Part shown: one piece after another, positions 1-8,804 of the stretch
How the letters are laid out: every line of letters begins with the position of its first letter
Position numbering within the stretch: position 1 is the first letter of the stretch
Assembly (NCBI GenBank): GCA_024638385.1
Contig: JAHEKJ010000012.1
Location: forward strand, 1 to 52,370
Direction of reading: 5' to 3'
Length of the DNA stretch: 52,370 nt
Source of the DNA: Gammaproteobacteria bacterium
GTDB lineage: Bacteria; Pseudomonadota; Gammaproteobacteria; GCA-001735895
Program-made: the position numbers and the translations under genes
The notes under the pieces: model-generated
The model's database searches: none
Told to the model about the DNA's origin: nothing
The model's input: the letters and a program-made list of their open reading frames with translations, nothing else

Positions 1-180
1 CTCGAGCCGAAGATCGGCGCGATGCTGCCGTGCAACGTGATTCTGCGCCGGGTCGACGGCGGCGTCGAGGTCAGCGCGATCGACCCGCTCGAATCGATGC
101 AGGCGATCGACAACGCCGAACTCAAGCAGGTCGCGGGCGAGGTGCGGGACATGCTCGCCGAGGTCGTCGCCGCAATCTGA
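1..180 (+). CDS. DUF302 family protein, C-terminal fragment
   Basis: Frame 1 is open from the first base of the window to a TGA at 178-180, giving about 59 residues of a protein whose start lies outside. The visible part has the LPCNV motif followed by a short strand, then IDP and a helical tail ending in AEVVAAI. This order (GxxLPCNV, then IDP, then a final amphipathic helix) is typical of the end of DUF302 domains, small proteins of unknown function that often accompany sulfur, thiol or metal metabolism genes. The family call rests on this short motif only. It points towards the convergent acyl-CoA synthetase gene 20 bp away. Confidence 0.6.
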   Translation, partial: LEPKIGAMLPCNVILRRVDGGVEVSAIDPLESMQAIDNAELKQVAGEVRDMLAEVVAAI

Positions 181-200
181 TCAGGGCCGCCGGGCGCCGG

Positions 201-1903
201 TCATTCCGCCCGCAGCTGCTCGACCATCGCTTCGCGCATCTTGAATTTCTGCGGTTTGCCGGTGACGGTCAGCGGAAATTCGTCGACGAAGCGAATGTAG
301 TGCGGAATCTTGAAGTGCGCGATCGCGTCACGGCAATAATCGCGAATCTCGTCTTCGCCGGCGCTGACACCCGCGTGTAACTGGATCCAGGCCGCGACCT
401 GTTCGCCGAGTCGCTCGTCGGGCACGCCGAATACCGCGACGGCGGCTATCTTGGGATGGGTAAACAGAAAGTCTTCGATTTCACGCGGGTAAATATTCTC
501 GCCGCCGCGAATTATCATTTCCTTGCGCCGGCCGGTAATTTGCAGATAGCCGTCCGGATCCATCCGGCCGAGGTCGCCCGAGCGCAGCCAGCCGGCAGCA
601 TCGATCGTTGCCGCGGTCTTGTCGTATTCGCCGTAATATCCGCGCATGACGTGGTAGCCGCGGAAACAGATTTCGCCGATTTCGCCGCGCGCAACCGTCG
701 AGCCCTTGTCGGTATCGATGATCTTGACCTCCTGGTGCGGCAGGTTGCGACCGACGCTGGCGATGCTTCGCTCGAAGTCGTCGTCGCGCGTGGTCACGTG
801 CGTCAAGGGTGAAGCCTCGGTCTCGCCGTAACCGATCAGAATTTCACCACAGTGCATGTCCTCGATCACGCGGGTCATCAATTCGGGCGGGCAGGGCGCG
901 CCGGCCATGATGCCGGTGCGCAGGCTGGACAGATCATAGGCGGCGAAATCGTCGAGTTCGAGCGCTTCGATGAACATCGTCGGCACGCCGTGAACCGCGG
1001 TACATTTCTCCTGTGCGATCGCGCGCAGCAGTGCAGGAGCATCGAAATGCTCACTCGGAATGACAATGCATGCCCCCACGGACAGGCACAGCAAATTGGC
1101 GAGTACCATGCCGAAGCAGTGGTAAAAGGGAACCGGCACGGCCAGCCGGTCGTTCTCGTCGAACGCCATCGAGTGCGCGCTGAACCAGGCATTGTTGAGG
1201 ATGTTGTGATGCGTCAGCATGACCGCCTTGGGCAGGCCGGTGGTGCCCGAGGTGTACTGAATGTTGATGACGTCGTCCCGGTCCAGCGTCGCGCCGCGGC
1301 GCTCCAGTTCGTCCTGGGTTATCTGCGCAGCGGCTTCGATGACTTGTTGCCACGGCGTGAATCCGGGGGCGGGCGCAACCGTGCCGGCGGCATCTGCGGG
1401 CTCATACACGACGATTCGTCGCAGGGCGGGCAACGCCTGCGAATCGATCTGCCGAGCTCGCCGCGTAGCTCCGGAACGACCTCGATCAACATCGAAGCAT
1501 AATCGCTGTGGCGAAAGCGGGGAATCACGAACAACCCCTGGACCTCCGATTGCCGCAGCGCATGCAGCAGCTCGCGAGAGCGGCAGGCGGGGTTGATATT
1601 GACCAGGATCGCGCCGATGCGCGCTGTTGCCATTTGCAGCAGCAACCATTCGATGTTGTTGGTCGACCAGATTCCGATGCGGTCGCCGCGCGCGAAGCCA
1701 AGCGCGATCAGGCCGCGCGCCAGCCGATCGATTTCGGATTGCAGTTGGCGATAAGTCAGGCGACGGCATTGCGGCAACGAGACCACGGCCTCGCGCCCGG
1801 CGAAACGCGTGGCAATGTCGTTGCAATGGGCGCCGATAGTGGCGCCGAGGAGCGGCGTATCGCCGTCACGGTGAAGGTAACTTTCGGCCACGTTCGGCAT
1901 CAT
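201..1903 (-). pseudogene. Acyl-CoA synthetase (AMP-binding), frameshifted
   Basis: Class I adenylate-forming enzyme that would activate a fatty or other carboxylic acid to acyl-AMP and then acyl-CoA. The N-terminal part (start ATG at 1903, beginning MMPNVAESYL) is read in one frame to about position 1455. The rest, with the P-loop YTSGTTGLPKAVMLTHHN, GYGETEAS, the SGDLG motif, GRRKEMIIRGGENIYP and the catalytic lysine region TVTGKPQKFK, is read in another frame down to the TGA at 201. The span is 1703 bp, one base short of 568 codons, and a single missing base in GG(C)CAG near 1452 would restore a normal 567-residue protein. It starts 9 bp after the dehydrogenase gene and probably shares its mRNA. 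Either a real inactivating mutation or a sequencing/assembly error; the rest of the protein looks intact and conserved. Confidence 0.85.
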
Positions 1904-1912
1904 CTTGCCGGA

Positions 1913-3025
1913 TCAGAAGAGGTGCCAGCGGCGATAGCGCATGGCTTCCTCCACCCGCGCGCGCGCCATCGATTGCGCCGCGAGGCGAGGCATGATTTGC
2001 TTGTTGGCGGCGATTTCGAGCACCTCGCGGGTATTGCGGCGGATTTTTTCCTCGATCTCGCCGAAGGCTGCAGTTTCGCCCGCGCCCCGGTATTCGACTG
2101 CGGCGCAGATCACGCCGCCGGCGTTGGCGATGAAATCGGGGACACTCAGCACGCCACGCGCGTGCAGGGCTTGCTCGGCGGCCGCGGTTATCGGAATATT
2201 CGCTCCCTGTGCGATCAGCCGCGTGTTGAGCCGGCCGACGTTACCCTCGTGAACCACGTCCGGGCGTGCCGCCGGGATCCAGATATCGCATTCGACGTCG
2301 ATAATAGCCTCGCCGTCACGCTGCTCGCCGGGCGCGTATTCGGTGACGCTCCTGCCTTCCGCCTTTAGTGCGAACAGCGCATCCAGGTCGAGTCCCTGCG
2401 GATTGCAGATCGTGCCGCCACTGTCGGCGACGGCGACCGCGATCGCCCCGGCGTCGCCGAGAAATCGGCTCGCGTGCTTGCCCACCGCGCCGAAACCCTG
2501 CACCGCGAAGCGGGCGCCCTCAATCTCGAGATCGATAAACTCGCGTGCGACATCGATCGCGTGACTCAGGCCGAAACCGGTCGCGCCGATCTCGTCGAGC
2601 GGGATGCCACCGACCGCGCGCGGCAAACCAACGGCTCGGCCGATTTCGTCCCTGACCCAGGCCATGCAATCCTCGTCGGTGCCCATATCGGGGCCGAATA
2701 TGTACTGTTGGATCTCACCAAGCGCACAGGCGAATCCGCGAACCAGGGTTTCTTTTTCCGCGGGCGGCATTTTAGGATCCCCGACCAGCACGGACTTGCC
2801 GCCGCCGTGCGGCAGGTCGGCGGCGGCGTTCTTCAGCGTCATCGCGCGTGCCAGCCGGACGCATTCCTCGGTCGTGACGTCAGCTGCCATGCGCAATCCA
2901 CCGATCGAGGGACCACGGGCGACGTTGTCGACGACCAGTACACCGCGCAGGTCGATGCCGGGTTCGTGAACGTGGATAACCTTGAGCGGCCCTAACTCAT
3001 CGGCCAGTTGGTAAATCTCTTTCAT
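1913..3025 (-). CDS. Glu/Leu/Phe/Val dehydrogenase family protein
   Basis: NAD(P)-dependent amino acid dehydrogenase of 370 residues, oxidatively deaminating an amino acid to its 2-oxo acid and ammonia. The N-terminal domain has the substrate-site lysine motif LPHGGGKSVLVGDP and FGPDMGTDED. The Rossmann domain carries VQGFGAVGKHASRFL. The C-terminal part has FIANAGGVICAAVEY, a family hallmark. The GGGK form and the size resemble leucine/phenylalanine dehydrogenases more than large hexameric glutamate dehydrogenases, but substrate cannot be set from sequence. The start is supported by AGGAGTGAG just upstream. With the acyl-CoA synthetase 9 bp downstream it may form a branched-chain amino acid or organic acid degradation unit (inference). 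Confidence 0.88.
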   Translation of the reverse strand: MKEIYQLADELGPLKVIHVHEPGIDLRGVLVVDNVARGPSIGGLRMAADVTTEECVRLARAMTLKNAAADLPHGGGKSVLVGDPKMPPAEKETLVRGFACALGEIQQYIFGPDMGTDEDCMAWVRDEIGRAVGLPRAVGGIPLDEIGATGFGLSHAIDVAREFIDLEIEGARFAVQGFGAVGKHASRFLGDAGAIAVAVADSGGTICNPQGLDLDALFALKAEGRSVTEYAPGEQRDGEAIIDVECDIWIPAARPDVVHEGNVGRLNTRLIAQGANIPITAAAEQALHARGVLSVPDFIANAGGVICAAVEYRGAGETAAFGEIEEKIRRNTREVLEIAANKQIMPRLAAQSMARARVEEAMRYRRWHLF

Positions 3026-3141
3026 ATCTCACTCCTGCGTCGCACCAGCGGGACGTCGACGCGGGCACTGTCCCTGGAAAGCCCCATTTCTAGCGCAACA
3101 AGATGCCGCCTCGTTGATGCCAGTCAATGCCCGGCCGATTT

Positions 3142-3177
3142 CGATAGCCAATAGTGGCGGGTACCTATCGATAGTGG
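3142..3177. repeat. ATAGTGG direct repeats with a CTATCGATAG palindrome
   Basis: The 171-bp gap between the dehydrogenase start (3025) and the small ORF at 3197 holds two copies of ATAGTGG, at 3151-3157 and 3171-3177, exactly 20 bp apart. The second overlaps the 10-bp palindrome CTATCGATAG. CGATAG also occurs at 3142-3147. Two helical turns of spacing would suit a dimeric regulator. No regulator is encoded nearby and no clear sigma70 promoter was assigned, so function is a guess. Confidence 0.3.
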
Positions 3178-3196
3178 TCTAGCCGGGGGGCGAAAC

Positions 3197-3421
3197 ATGG
3201 GTGGCGAACACGAAGCTTTGATAAATCAGGTCGTAAATTCCTTCTCCGAGTCGCTCGATCCGGTAGTCCGCGAAGCGATCGGCAATTCCGGCTTCGAATC
3301 ACTGGGCGAAATGGTGCGCGAGGCGCTGGCCAGGCAGGCTGATGCGATACTCGATCGCCTGGAAGGCGAAATCAGGCGTGCCAGGGCGGAGACTGTCGAG
3401 CGTCCCGTGATCGAGATCTGA
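3197..3421 (+). CDS. Small hypothetical protein (74 aa)
   Basis: A 74-residue ORF from an ATG at 3197, preceded by a run of G (GGGGGG) eight bases upstream that could act as a weak ribosome site. The product is acidic and helical, with no cysteine, no membrane segment and no signal peptide. It contains SFSESLDPVVREAIGNSG and a helix rich in Ala, Arg and Glu. I do not recognise a family. It stands alone between the divergent dehydrogenase and the convergent MBL hydrolase. The open frame has normal codon use for this genome, which supports coding, but homologues would be needed to be sure. Confidence 0.45.
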   Translation: MGGEHEALINQVVNSFSESLDPVVREAIGNSGFESLGEMVREALARQADAILDRLEGEIRRARAETVERPVIEI

Positions 3422-3553
3422 TCGCCCGTCTCGCTAGCTGGAAATTCGCCAACGGCGCGCGCGTTGCCGCCGTGGCATGCAATCATCGTTGACGATCGGC
3501 TGACGGGAAGGCGTTGCTGAGCGCGAGTCGATTCGTTGTCCCCCCGCCCACGG

Positions 3554-4270
3554 CTAGAGCAGATTCGCAATTCGCAACTGCTGCTTGCTGACCGCGGCGT
3601 AGGGCTCGTCGCGGGTCTTGTCGTGCACCTGCATGCGGTAGTGCACGAAGGCCTCCTCGTCGTCATAATGCATGAACGGATTGCCTTCTGCCTGCTCGCC
3701 CAGGGTGCTCGTCGGCGTGACCGAGTAATTGTGTCCGGGGTGGATCAACATGTCCTGCGGCAGGCGCTCTTTCATGTTCTTCAGCGTGACGAACATGTCC
3801 TCGGGGCTGCCGCCCCGAAGATCGCAGCGGCCGCAGCCGAACACGAACAGCGTATCGCCGGTGATGATCTCGTTGCCGAGCCGGTAACAGGCCGAGCCCG
3901 GCGTATGCCCGGGGGTGTGCAGCATCTCGATCGGCGTCTCGCCGAGCCGGATTTCGTCGCCGCCGTGGTGCAGGCTCGGTTTGTCGAGCTCGTGCTGCCA
4001 GAATTCGTACTCGGGCTTGAGCAGGTGCACCTCCGCGCTGGCCCGTTCGAGCACGCCTTCGATGCCGTTGATGTGATCGTGATGGCTGTGGGTCAGCAGG
4101 ATATCGGTGATGTCGAGCTCGAGCTCGCGCGCGCGCGAGACGATGCGCTCGACCTCCCAGGCCGGGTCGACCACCGCGCAGCGGCGCGTGGCGATATCCT
4201 CGACGAGGTAGACGAAGTTTTCCATCGGCCCGAGCTCCATCGCGTGGACCCGGAAGCTTTGCTCTGACAT
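3554..4270 (-). CDS. MBL-fold hydrolase, glyoxalase II-like
   Basis: A 238-residue metallo-beta-lactamase-fold hydrolase of the hydroxyacylglutathione hydrolase type, expected in the cytoplasm and hydrolysing a thioester such as S-lactoylglutathione. The metal-binding signature THSHHDH lies near residue 60, followed by HTPGHTPGS (third histidine), ITGDTLF (bridging aspartate) and a late HPGHNY. The frame is open further upstream to 4420, but MSEQSFRVHAMELGP at 4270 matches the usual family start. A perfect TATAAT box lies 29 bp upstream of it. The substrate is not certain, because many GloB-like paralogues act on other thiol esters or persulfides. Confidence 0.85.
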   Translation of the reverse strand: MSEQSFRVHAMELGPMENFVYLVEDIATRRCAVVDPAWEVERIVSRARELELDITDILLTHSHHDHINGIEGVLERASAEVHLLKPEYEFWQHELDKPSLHHGGDEIRLGETPIEMLHTPGHTPGSACYRLGNEIITGDTLFVFGCGRCDLRGGSPEDMFVTLKNMKERLPQDMLIHPGHNYSVTPTSTLGEQAEGNPFMHYDDEEAFVHYRMQVHDKTRDEPYAAVSKQQLRIANLL

Positions 4271-4298
4271 GGCGCCCCCCGTGGCGTTGAACGCGCCC

Positions 4299-4304
4299 AT
4301 TATA
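4299..4304 (-). promoter_or_regulatory. -10 box for the MBL hydrolase gene
   Basis: Read on the minus strand this is TATAAT, a perfect sigma70 -10 hexamer. It would place the transcript start near 4292 and give a 5' leader of about 20 nt before the ATG at 4270. The -35 region is poor (AAAAAT at 17-bp spacing), so an activator or an extended contact may be needed. The same gap carries the divergent argG control region, for which I saw no clear hexamers. Confidence 0.4.
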
Positions 4305-4397
4305 CACCCTTCGGGCACTGGATTTTTCCCCGCGGAGCATCGACAATAGCGGCCTTTTCGATGCCGCGATCGGGCGGCGCAAGGTTTGGCGACAGTC

Positions 4398-5609
4398 ATG
4401 GGAAAATCGGGCATCAACAAGGTCGTGCTCGCCTATTCGGGCGGGCTCGACACATCGGTCATCCTCAAGTGGCTCGAGGACGAGTACGGCTGCGAGGTCG
4501 TGACCTTCACCGCCGATATCGGCCAGGGCGAGGAGCTCGAGCCGGCGCGCGCCAAGGCCGAGAAATACGGCGTGCGCGAAATCTACATCGAGGACCTGCA
4601 GGAAGAGTTCGTGCGCGACTTCGTCTACCCGATGTTTCGCGCCAATACCGTCTACGAGGGCGAGTACCTGCTCGGCACGTCGATCGCGCGCCCGCTGATC
4701 GCCAAGCGTCTGGTCGAGATCGCCGCCGAGACCGGCGCCGACGCGGTCTCCCACGGCGCCACCGGCAAGGGCAACGATCAGGTGCGCTTCGAACTCGGCG
4801 CCTACGCGCTGGCGCCCGATATCCGCGTGATCGCGCCGTGGCGCGAGTGGGACCTGAACTCGCGCGAAAGCCTGCTTGCCTACGCCGAGGCCGCCGGCAT
4901 CGCGATCGAGAAAAAACAGGGCACGAAATCGCCGTACTCGATGGACGCGAACCTGTTGCACATCTCCTACGAAGGCGGCGAGCTCGAGGATCCCTGGTTC
5001 GAGCCGCGCGACGAGATGTGGCTGCGCAGCGTCGCGCCCGAGCGCGCGCCTGAAGCGCCGCAATACGTCGAACTCGGCTTCGAGCGCGGCGATATTGTCG
5101 CGCTCGACGGCGAGCGGATGAATCCGGCACAGGTGCTGACCCGGCTCAACGAGATCGGCGGCGCCCATGGCGTCGGTCGCCTCGACATCGTCGAGAATCG
5201 CTACGTCGGCATGAAGTCGCGCGGCTGTTACGAGACTCCCGGCGGCACGATCATGTTGAAGGCCCATCGCGCGATCGAATCGATCACGCTCGATCGCGAA
5301 GTCGCGCATCTGAAGGACGAACTGATGCCGAAGTACGCCACGCTGATCTACAACGGTTACTGGTGGAGCCCGGAACGCCAGCTGTTGCAGCAGTTGATCG
5401 ACGCGTCGCAGGCGACGGTCAACGGCGAGGTGCGCGTCAAGCTGTTCAAGGGCGCGGTCACCGTGGTCGGGCGCAAGTCGGCCAGCGACAGCCTGTTCGA
5501 CGAGGCCATCGTCACCTTCGAGGACGATCGCGGCGCCTACAATCAGAAAGATGCCGAGGGTTTCATCCGGCTCAACGCGCTGCGGATGCGAATCGCCGGC
5601 AAGCGATGA
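4398..5609 (+). CDS. argG: Argininosuccinate synthase
   Basis: ATP-dependent ligation of citrulline and aspartate to argininosuccinate, the penultimate step of arginine synthesis, in the cytoplasm. The 403-residue product has the N-type ATP pyrophosphatase P-loop [10 protein letters not shown] near residues 12-21, then [15 protein letters not shown] and [16 protein letters not shown], all hallmarks of ArgG. Length is normal. The ATG at 4398 gives [20 protein letters not shown] at 4386 in the same frame is possible but lies one base after its only purine-rich stretch. The stop overlaps the ATG of the next gene (ATGA at 5606-5609), so the lipoprotein, ferredoxin and acylphosphatase genes that follow are probably co-transcribed. 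Confidence 0.97.
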   Translation: MGKSGINKVVLAYSGGLDTSVILKWLEDEYGCEVVTFTADIGQGEELEPARAKAEKYGVREIYIEDLQEEFVRDFVYPMFRANTVYEGEYLLGTSIARPLIAKRLVEIAAETGADAVSHGATGKGNDQVRFELGAYALAPDIRVIAPWREWDLNSRESLLAYAEAAGIAIEKKQGTKSPYSMDANLLHISYEGGELEDPWFEPRDEMWLRSVAPERAPEAPQYVELGFERGDIVALDGERMNPAQVLTRLNEIGGAHGVGRLDIVENRYVGMKSRGCYETPGGTIMLKAHRAIESITLDREVAHLKDELMPKYATLIYNGYWWSPERQLLQQLIDASQATVNGEVRVKLFKGAVTVVGRKSASDSLFDEAIVTFEDDRGAYNQKDAEGFIRLNALRMRIAGKR

Positions 5610-6037
5610 GCCGCCGGGCGCGCTTCCTGCTGCTGTGCCTGTTGCTCGCCGGATTCGCCGGCTGCGAGCGCGACGGGCCGATCGATCCGGCAGGTCAGCG
5701 CTACTTTTTCCTCGAATCGCTCAAACAGGTCGAAGCCGCCGGACAACAGCTCGGCCAGCCCGACCTGAGCCAGCAGCAGATGACCGCGGCGCTGGCGACG
5801 CTCGACGACGCGCTCGGTCTCGCGTTCCAGGTCCGGCGCGCCTACCTCGACGAATTCGACCTGCGTCTCGGCAAGAATTTCGAGCGCTTTTTCATCAAGG
5901 GGGTCGAAAACTATCGCCTCGGCATCGAGGCCGGCGATCGGCAGCAGCAGATCGAGGGTATCCGCCTGCTGAATCAATGGGACGAGTTCTGGCAGGCCGA
6001 AGGCGACGCGATCGAGGCCCGGATAGCAGCCGGGTAG
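5606..6037 (+). CDS. Small predicted lipoprotein
   Basis: A 143-residue protein with an n-region MSRRARF, a leucine-rich hydrophobic core and a lipobox-like AGFAGC ending at Cys20, so it should be lipidated and held at the periplasmic face. The mature part is rich in Gln, Leu and charged residues and looks all-helical ([17 protein letters not shown], then [12 protein letters not shown]). I recognise no domain. The ATG overlaps the argG stop codon, so translation is probably coupled. It ends one base before the ferredoxin gene. Its job is unknown, and nothing ties it to arginine synthesis beyond position. Confidence 0.75.
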   Translation: MSRRARFLLLCLLLAGFAGCERDGPIDPAGQRYFFLESLKQVEAAGQQLGQPDLSQQQMTAALATLDDALGLAFQVRRAYLDEFDLRLGKNFERFFIKGVENYRLGIEAGDRQQQIEGIRLLNQWDEFWQAEGDAIEARIAAG

Positions 6038-6038
6038 C

Positions 6039-6326
6039 ATGGCTCGCCCGCCGCGCCTGATCGTTTGCGTCAACGAGCGCCTCGGCAGTGGCCAGCGCTC
6101 CTGCGTCGGCAGCGGCAACCTCGACTTTATCAGCCGGATTCGGCAAATGCTCTCGGACGCGGCCCTCGACGTGCCGGTGGTCGAGCGCGAATGTCTCGGC
6201 CACTGCGAGCAGGGCCCGGTCATGCGGATCGCGCCGGGCGGACGCTTCTTCACCGAGATCGACGAGGCATCGCTGGCGCGCATCGTCGACGAATTGCGGG
6301 CTTTCGGCGAGCGGGGGGACGACTAG
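6039..6326 (+). CDS. Thioredoxin-like [2Fe-2S] ferredoxin
   Basis: A 95-residue ferredoxin of the thioredoxin-like fold. It has the four expected cysteines: C10 in IVCVNERLGSG, C22 in QRSCVGSG, and C52 and C56 in ECLGHCEQGP. The Cys-Asn-x-Arg start and the CLGHC-x-GP end are characteristic of this group, related to the 24-kDa subunit domain of complex I. It would carry one [2Fe-2S] cluster as a soluble electron carrier. Start ATG at 6039 lies one base after the preceding stop. Its redox partner is not evident from the neighbours. Confidence 0.85.
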   Translation: MARPPRLIVCVNERLGSGQRSCVGSGNLDFISRIRQMLSDAALDVPVVERECLGHCEQGPVMRIAPGGRFFTEIDEASLARIVDELRAFGERGDD

Positions 6327-6328
6327 CC

Positions 6329-6598
6329 GTGTACAGCGTCAGGGGTTTCGTCGCGGGCCGCGTTCAGGGAGTCGGCTTTCGCTGGTTCGCGCGCAGATCG
6401 GCCGAGGCCGAAGGGGTGCGGGGCTATGCCCGCAATCTGCCCGACGGCCGCGTCGAGTTCCTGTTGCAGGGCGAGCCGGCGGCGGTCGAGCGGGTCGTCG
6501 AAGCGCTCCGCAGCGGTCCGAGTCACGCTGTTGTTCGGTCGGTCGAGCTCGACGGTGCCGAGGACTTGCCGCCGCGCGACGGCTTCGATACCCGTTAG
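6329..6598 (+). CDS. acyP: Acylphosphatase
   Basis: Small (89 aa) alpha/beta hydrolase of acylphosphates such as acetyl phosphate or 1,3-bisphosphoglycerate. The phosphate-binding loop GRVQGVGFRWF near residues 11-21 contains the catalytic arginine, and the catalytic asparagine is in RNLPDGRVE near residue 38. These are the two diagnostic motifs and the length is normal. The start is the GTG at 6329, two bases after the ferredoxin stop, giving VYSVRGFVAGRVQGVG. The stop overlaps by four bases the stop of the convergent two-haem protein gene. Confidence 0.93.
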   Translation: MYSVRGFVAGRVQGVGFRWFARRSAEAEGVRGYARNLPDGRVEFLLQGEPAAVERVVEALRSGPSHAVVRSVELDGAEDLPPRDGFDTR

Positions 6599-8613
6599 TC
6601 CGCGAAGCGGCAGGCCGGCAGCCCGGTATAGTCGCTGCCGGTGCGAATCGCCGCCAGCCGCGATGGGTCGATCATGTCCTCGAGCAGCGCCAGTAATTCC
6701 CGGTAGTGATCGCTTGCGCGCCAGTGCGCGCCGCCGTCGGCGAACGTCGCGGGCGGCGGCATCGGCGCCACCGGCAGTCGCGACTGCGACCGCCAGGCGT
6801 AGAGTCGCGCGAGCATCCGCGGCGCACATTTCCGGATCCGGTCCCGTGGCGCGGGCCCGGCGAGAAACCCCGGCGGATTGAGGCCCGGCGCGCGATGACA
6901 GCCGCCGCAGTGCGGCTCCAGCAGCGCCAGCGACGCGTCGAGCGTGACCGGCGGCGGGTCGTCGGCGGCGATGACGGGTCGCGGTTGCGGCGGCCAGCGC
7001 GGTGCCGCGACGCCGAGCGCCGGCAACAGTTCGTCGAGCAGGCGACGCCGCTCGAAGGTCCCCGTGGCGAGGCTCGACGCCTGCCCGCGACGGTGCCGTT
7101 CGAGCAACGCGTCGAGCGCCGAGTCGAGGACCGTGAATTCGCGCGACACTCCGACTTCGAGGCCTGGCTCGGCGGCGACGAGGTCGCCGTCCCAGTGCAG
7201 TTCGAAGTGGCTGACGCGAGAGCCGTCGGCGAGCCGCAACGACAGGCCCTCGGCGGCGCCCAGTTCGAGTTCGAGTCTGCCGCTCGCGGGGCGCGCCGCG
7301 ACGACCAGCGGTTGCCAGAGGTTGAGGTCGCCGGGTACCTGCAACGACTGCACCCGCGCCCGCCGCGCGACGCCGTCGTCGAGCTCGATTTCGAGATGCG
7401 CGCGCAGGCGGTCGGCGGCGGCGGGGTCGCCGCAATGCACGCGGGCCGCGCTGTCGTCGATTGCGACGACGCGACAATGCGCCGTATGCACTTGCCGCGC
7501 GTGCCGGCGATCGCCGGCGCGCAGGGCTGCGTCGAGACGGCGAATGTCGGCCTGCGTGAAAAATCCGGCGAGCCGATAGACGAGGCCGCGGGTCAGCACC
7601 GGGTCGACCCGCCGCCAGCTCGCTTGCGGCGGTTGCGCCGATAGCGGGTCGGACTCGCGCCGGCGTTCGACGGCGAAGGGGTCGCGATCCGGGATACGGC
7701 TGCCGACGAGCGCGACGCCGTGCGGCCAGCGGCGCGCGAAGCGGCGCGCGAGTTCACGGCCAAAGTCCGCGTCGAAGCGCGGATCGTGCCAGTCGAAGCT
7801 GGCCTCGGCGGCGAGCCGGTATTGCAGCACCGCACGCAGCAGCGCGGCGCGACAGCGCGCCGAGGCGCAACCTTCACGCCAGAAGAATTGTGCCGCGGAC
7901 AGGTAATTGGCGCGCTCGGACAGCACGTCGATGACGCCGGCGTCATTGCTGACGAGCCCGATCAGCGAACCGTAGCGCTCGGGCGCCGCCGCCAGCAGAC
8001 GGTTGGCCACGGCCACGTTGGTATTGGTTTCGGACCAGGGTATGCGCGAGAAAATCGGCGCCGTATTCTGGTGACAGCTCAGGCACATCGCGCGCCTGGC
8101 GGGACGCGCCCGCGGGCGCTTGCCGGCGGCGTAATCGTCGACGATCTGGAACTCGAAGCGCCCGGCGGCATCGTTGTAGCTGATGATCTCGAGGCTTTCG
8201 CTGGCCGGTTGGTGAGCGATGAACAGGCGATATTCGAGAACCCGGCCCGGGTCGCCGCCGCGCGTCAGCGGCTCGCCCTCGAGCGCGATGACGACGCGCG
8301 GCAGGCGGAAGTAATCCGGCGCCGCGGCGTCGCGCTGCAACGACCGGCCGCGCGGGATGATGGCCCGGCGCACGCCGCCGTCGGTGACGCGCGCGGCGAG
8401 CGCGTCGATCAGCGCGGCGAACGGGTAGGGGATGCGATAGCCGTGTTGCGGGTCGTGGAACAGCTCGTCGAATCGTGAGACGCCGAGCGGCGGCCGGTCC
8501 GGGCCGGGTCGCGAGGCATGCTCGATCCACTGCGGTTGCGCGGCGCCGACGCGCCCGGTGACGGGCGCGAGCAACAGCGCAAGCGCGAGCGGCAACAGCG
8601 CGATCGCTCTCAT
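6595..8613 (-). CDS. Secreted protein with two c-type haem motifs
   Basis: A 672-residue exported protein. A signal peptide (MRAIALLPLALALLLAPVTG, cleavage near GAAQP) is followed by a long region with one CxxCH site, MCLSCHQNT, near residue 180. A second, CGGCHRAPGLNPPG, is near residue 580. Both are typical covalent haem c sites, so it should be a periplasmic dihaem electron-transfer protein. The rest is not a standard cytochrome fold I can name, and no peroxidase motif was seen. The ATG overlaps the stop of the CPXCG gene (ATGA), and the sugar dehydrogenase lies one gene upstream. An obvious proposal is that it accepts electrons from that enzyme (inference). Confidence 0.75.
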   Translation of the reverse strand: MRAIALLPLALALLLAPVTGRVGAAQPQWIEHASRPGPDRPPLGVSRFDELFHDPQHGYRIPYPFAALIDALAARVTDGGVRRAIIPRGRSLQRDAAAPDYFRLPRVVIALEGEPLTRGGDPGRVLEYRLFIAHQPASESLEIISYNDAAGRFEFQIVDDYAAGKRPRARPARRAMCLSCHQNTAPIFSRIPWSETNTNVAVANRLLAAAPERYGSLIGLVSNDAGVIDVLSERANYLSAAQFFWREGCASARCRAALLRAVLQYRLAAEASFDWHDPRFDADFGRELARRFARRWPHGVALVGSRIPDRDPFAVERRRESDPLSAQPPQASWRRVDPVLTRGLVYRLAGFFTQADIRRLDAALRAGDRRHARQVHTAHCRVVAIDDSAARVHCGDPAAADRLRAHLEIELDDGVARRARVQSLQVPGDLNLWQPLVVAARPASGRLELELGAAEGLSLRLADGSRVSHFELHWDGDLVAAEPGLEVGVSREFTVLDSALDALLERHRRGQASSLATGTFERRRLLDELLPALGVAAPRWPPQPRPVIAADDPPPVTLDASLALLEPHCGGCHRAPGLNPPGFLAGPAPRDRIRKCAPRMLARLYAWRSQSRLPVAPMPPPATFADGGAHWRASDHYRELLALLEDMIDPSRLAAIRTGSDYTGLPACRFAD

Positions 8614-8804
8614 GCGTCCTGTTGTCTGGCCTCGACGCGGGCACGCTCCTGGTCGTCGATGACGACGCTGAAATCGATCGGCCGGCAACAGATTTCGCAA
8701 TCCTCGACGTATTCCTGGGCGTCGACCGAGCCGTCGACCAGCAGCGTAAAGCGCTCCCAGCAATACGGGCACTGGACGCCGACTTCGAGCACGCGGTTGA
8801 TCAT
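8610..8804 (-). CDS. CPXCG-motif zinc-ribbon protein
   Basis: A 64-residue cysteine-rich protein with two pairs of cysteines, QCPYCWE near residue 12 and DCEICCRPI near residue 37, which fits the CPXCG family of small predicted zinc-ribbon proteins of unknown role. The acidic stretch between the pairs is also usual. It overlaps both neighbours by four bases (ATGA at 8801-8804 and 8610-8613), so the three genes are translationally coupled. It may be a folding or regulatory accessory, but family members occur in many contexts. Confidence 0.8.
   Translation of the reverse strand: MINRVLEVGVQCPYCWERFTLLVDGSVDAQEYVEDCEICCRPIDFSVVIDDQERARVEARQQDA

Noticed and set aside
3663-5309. A 548-codon minus-strand frame crossing argG and the MBL gene
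   Set aside because: Antisense to argG and out of frame with the true hydrolase. Artefact of high GC.
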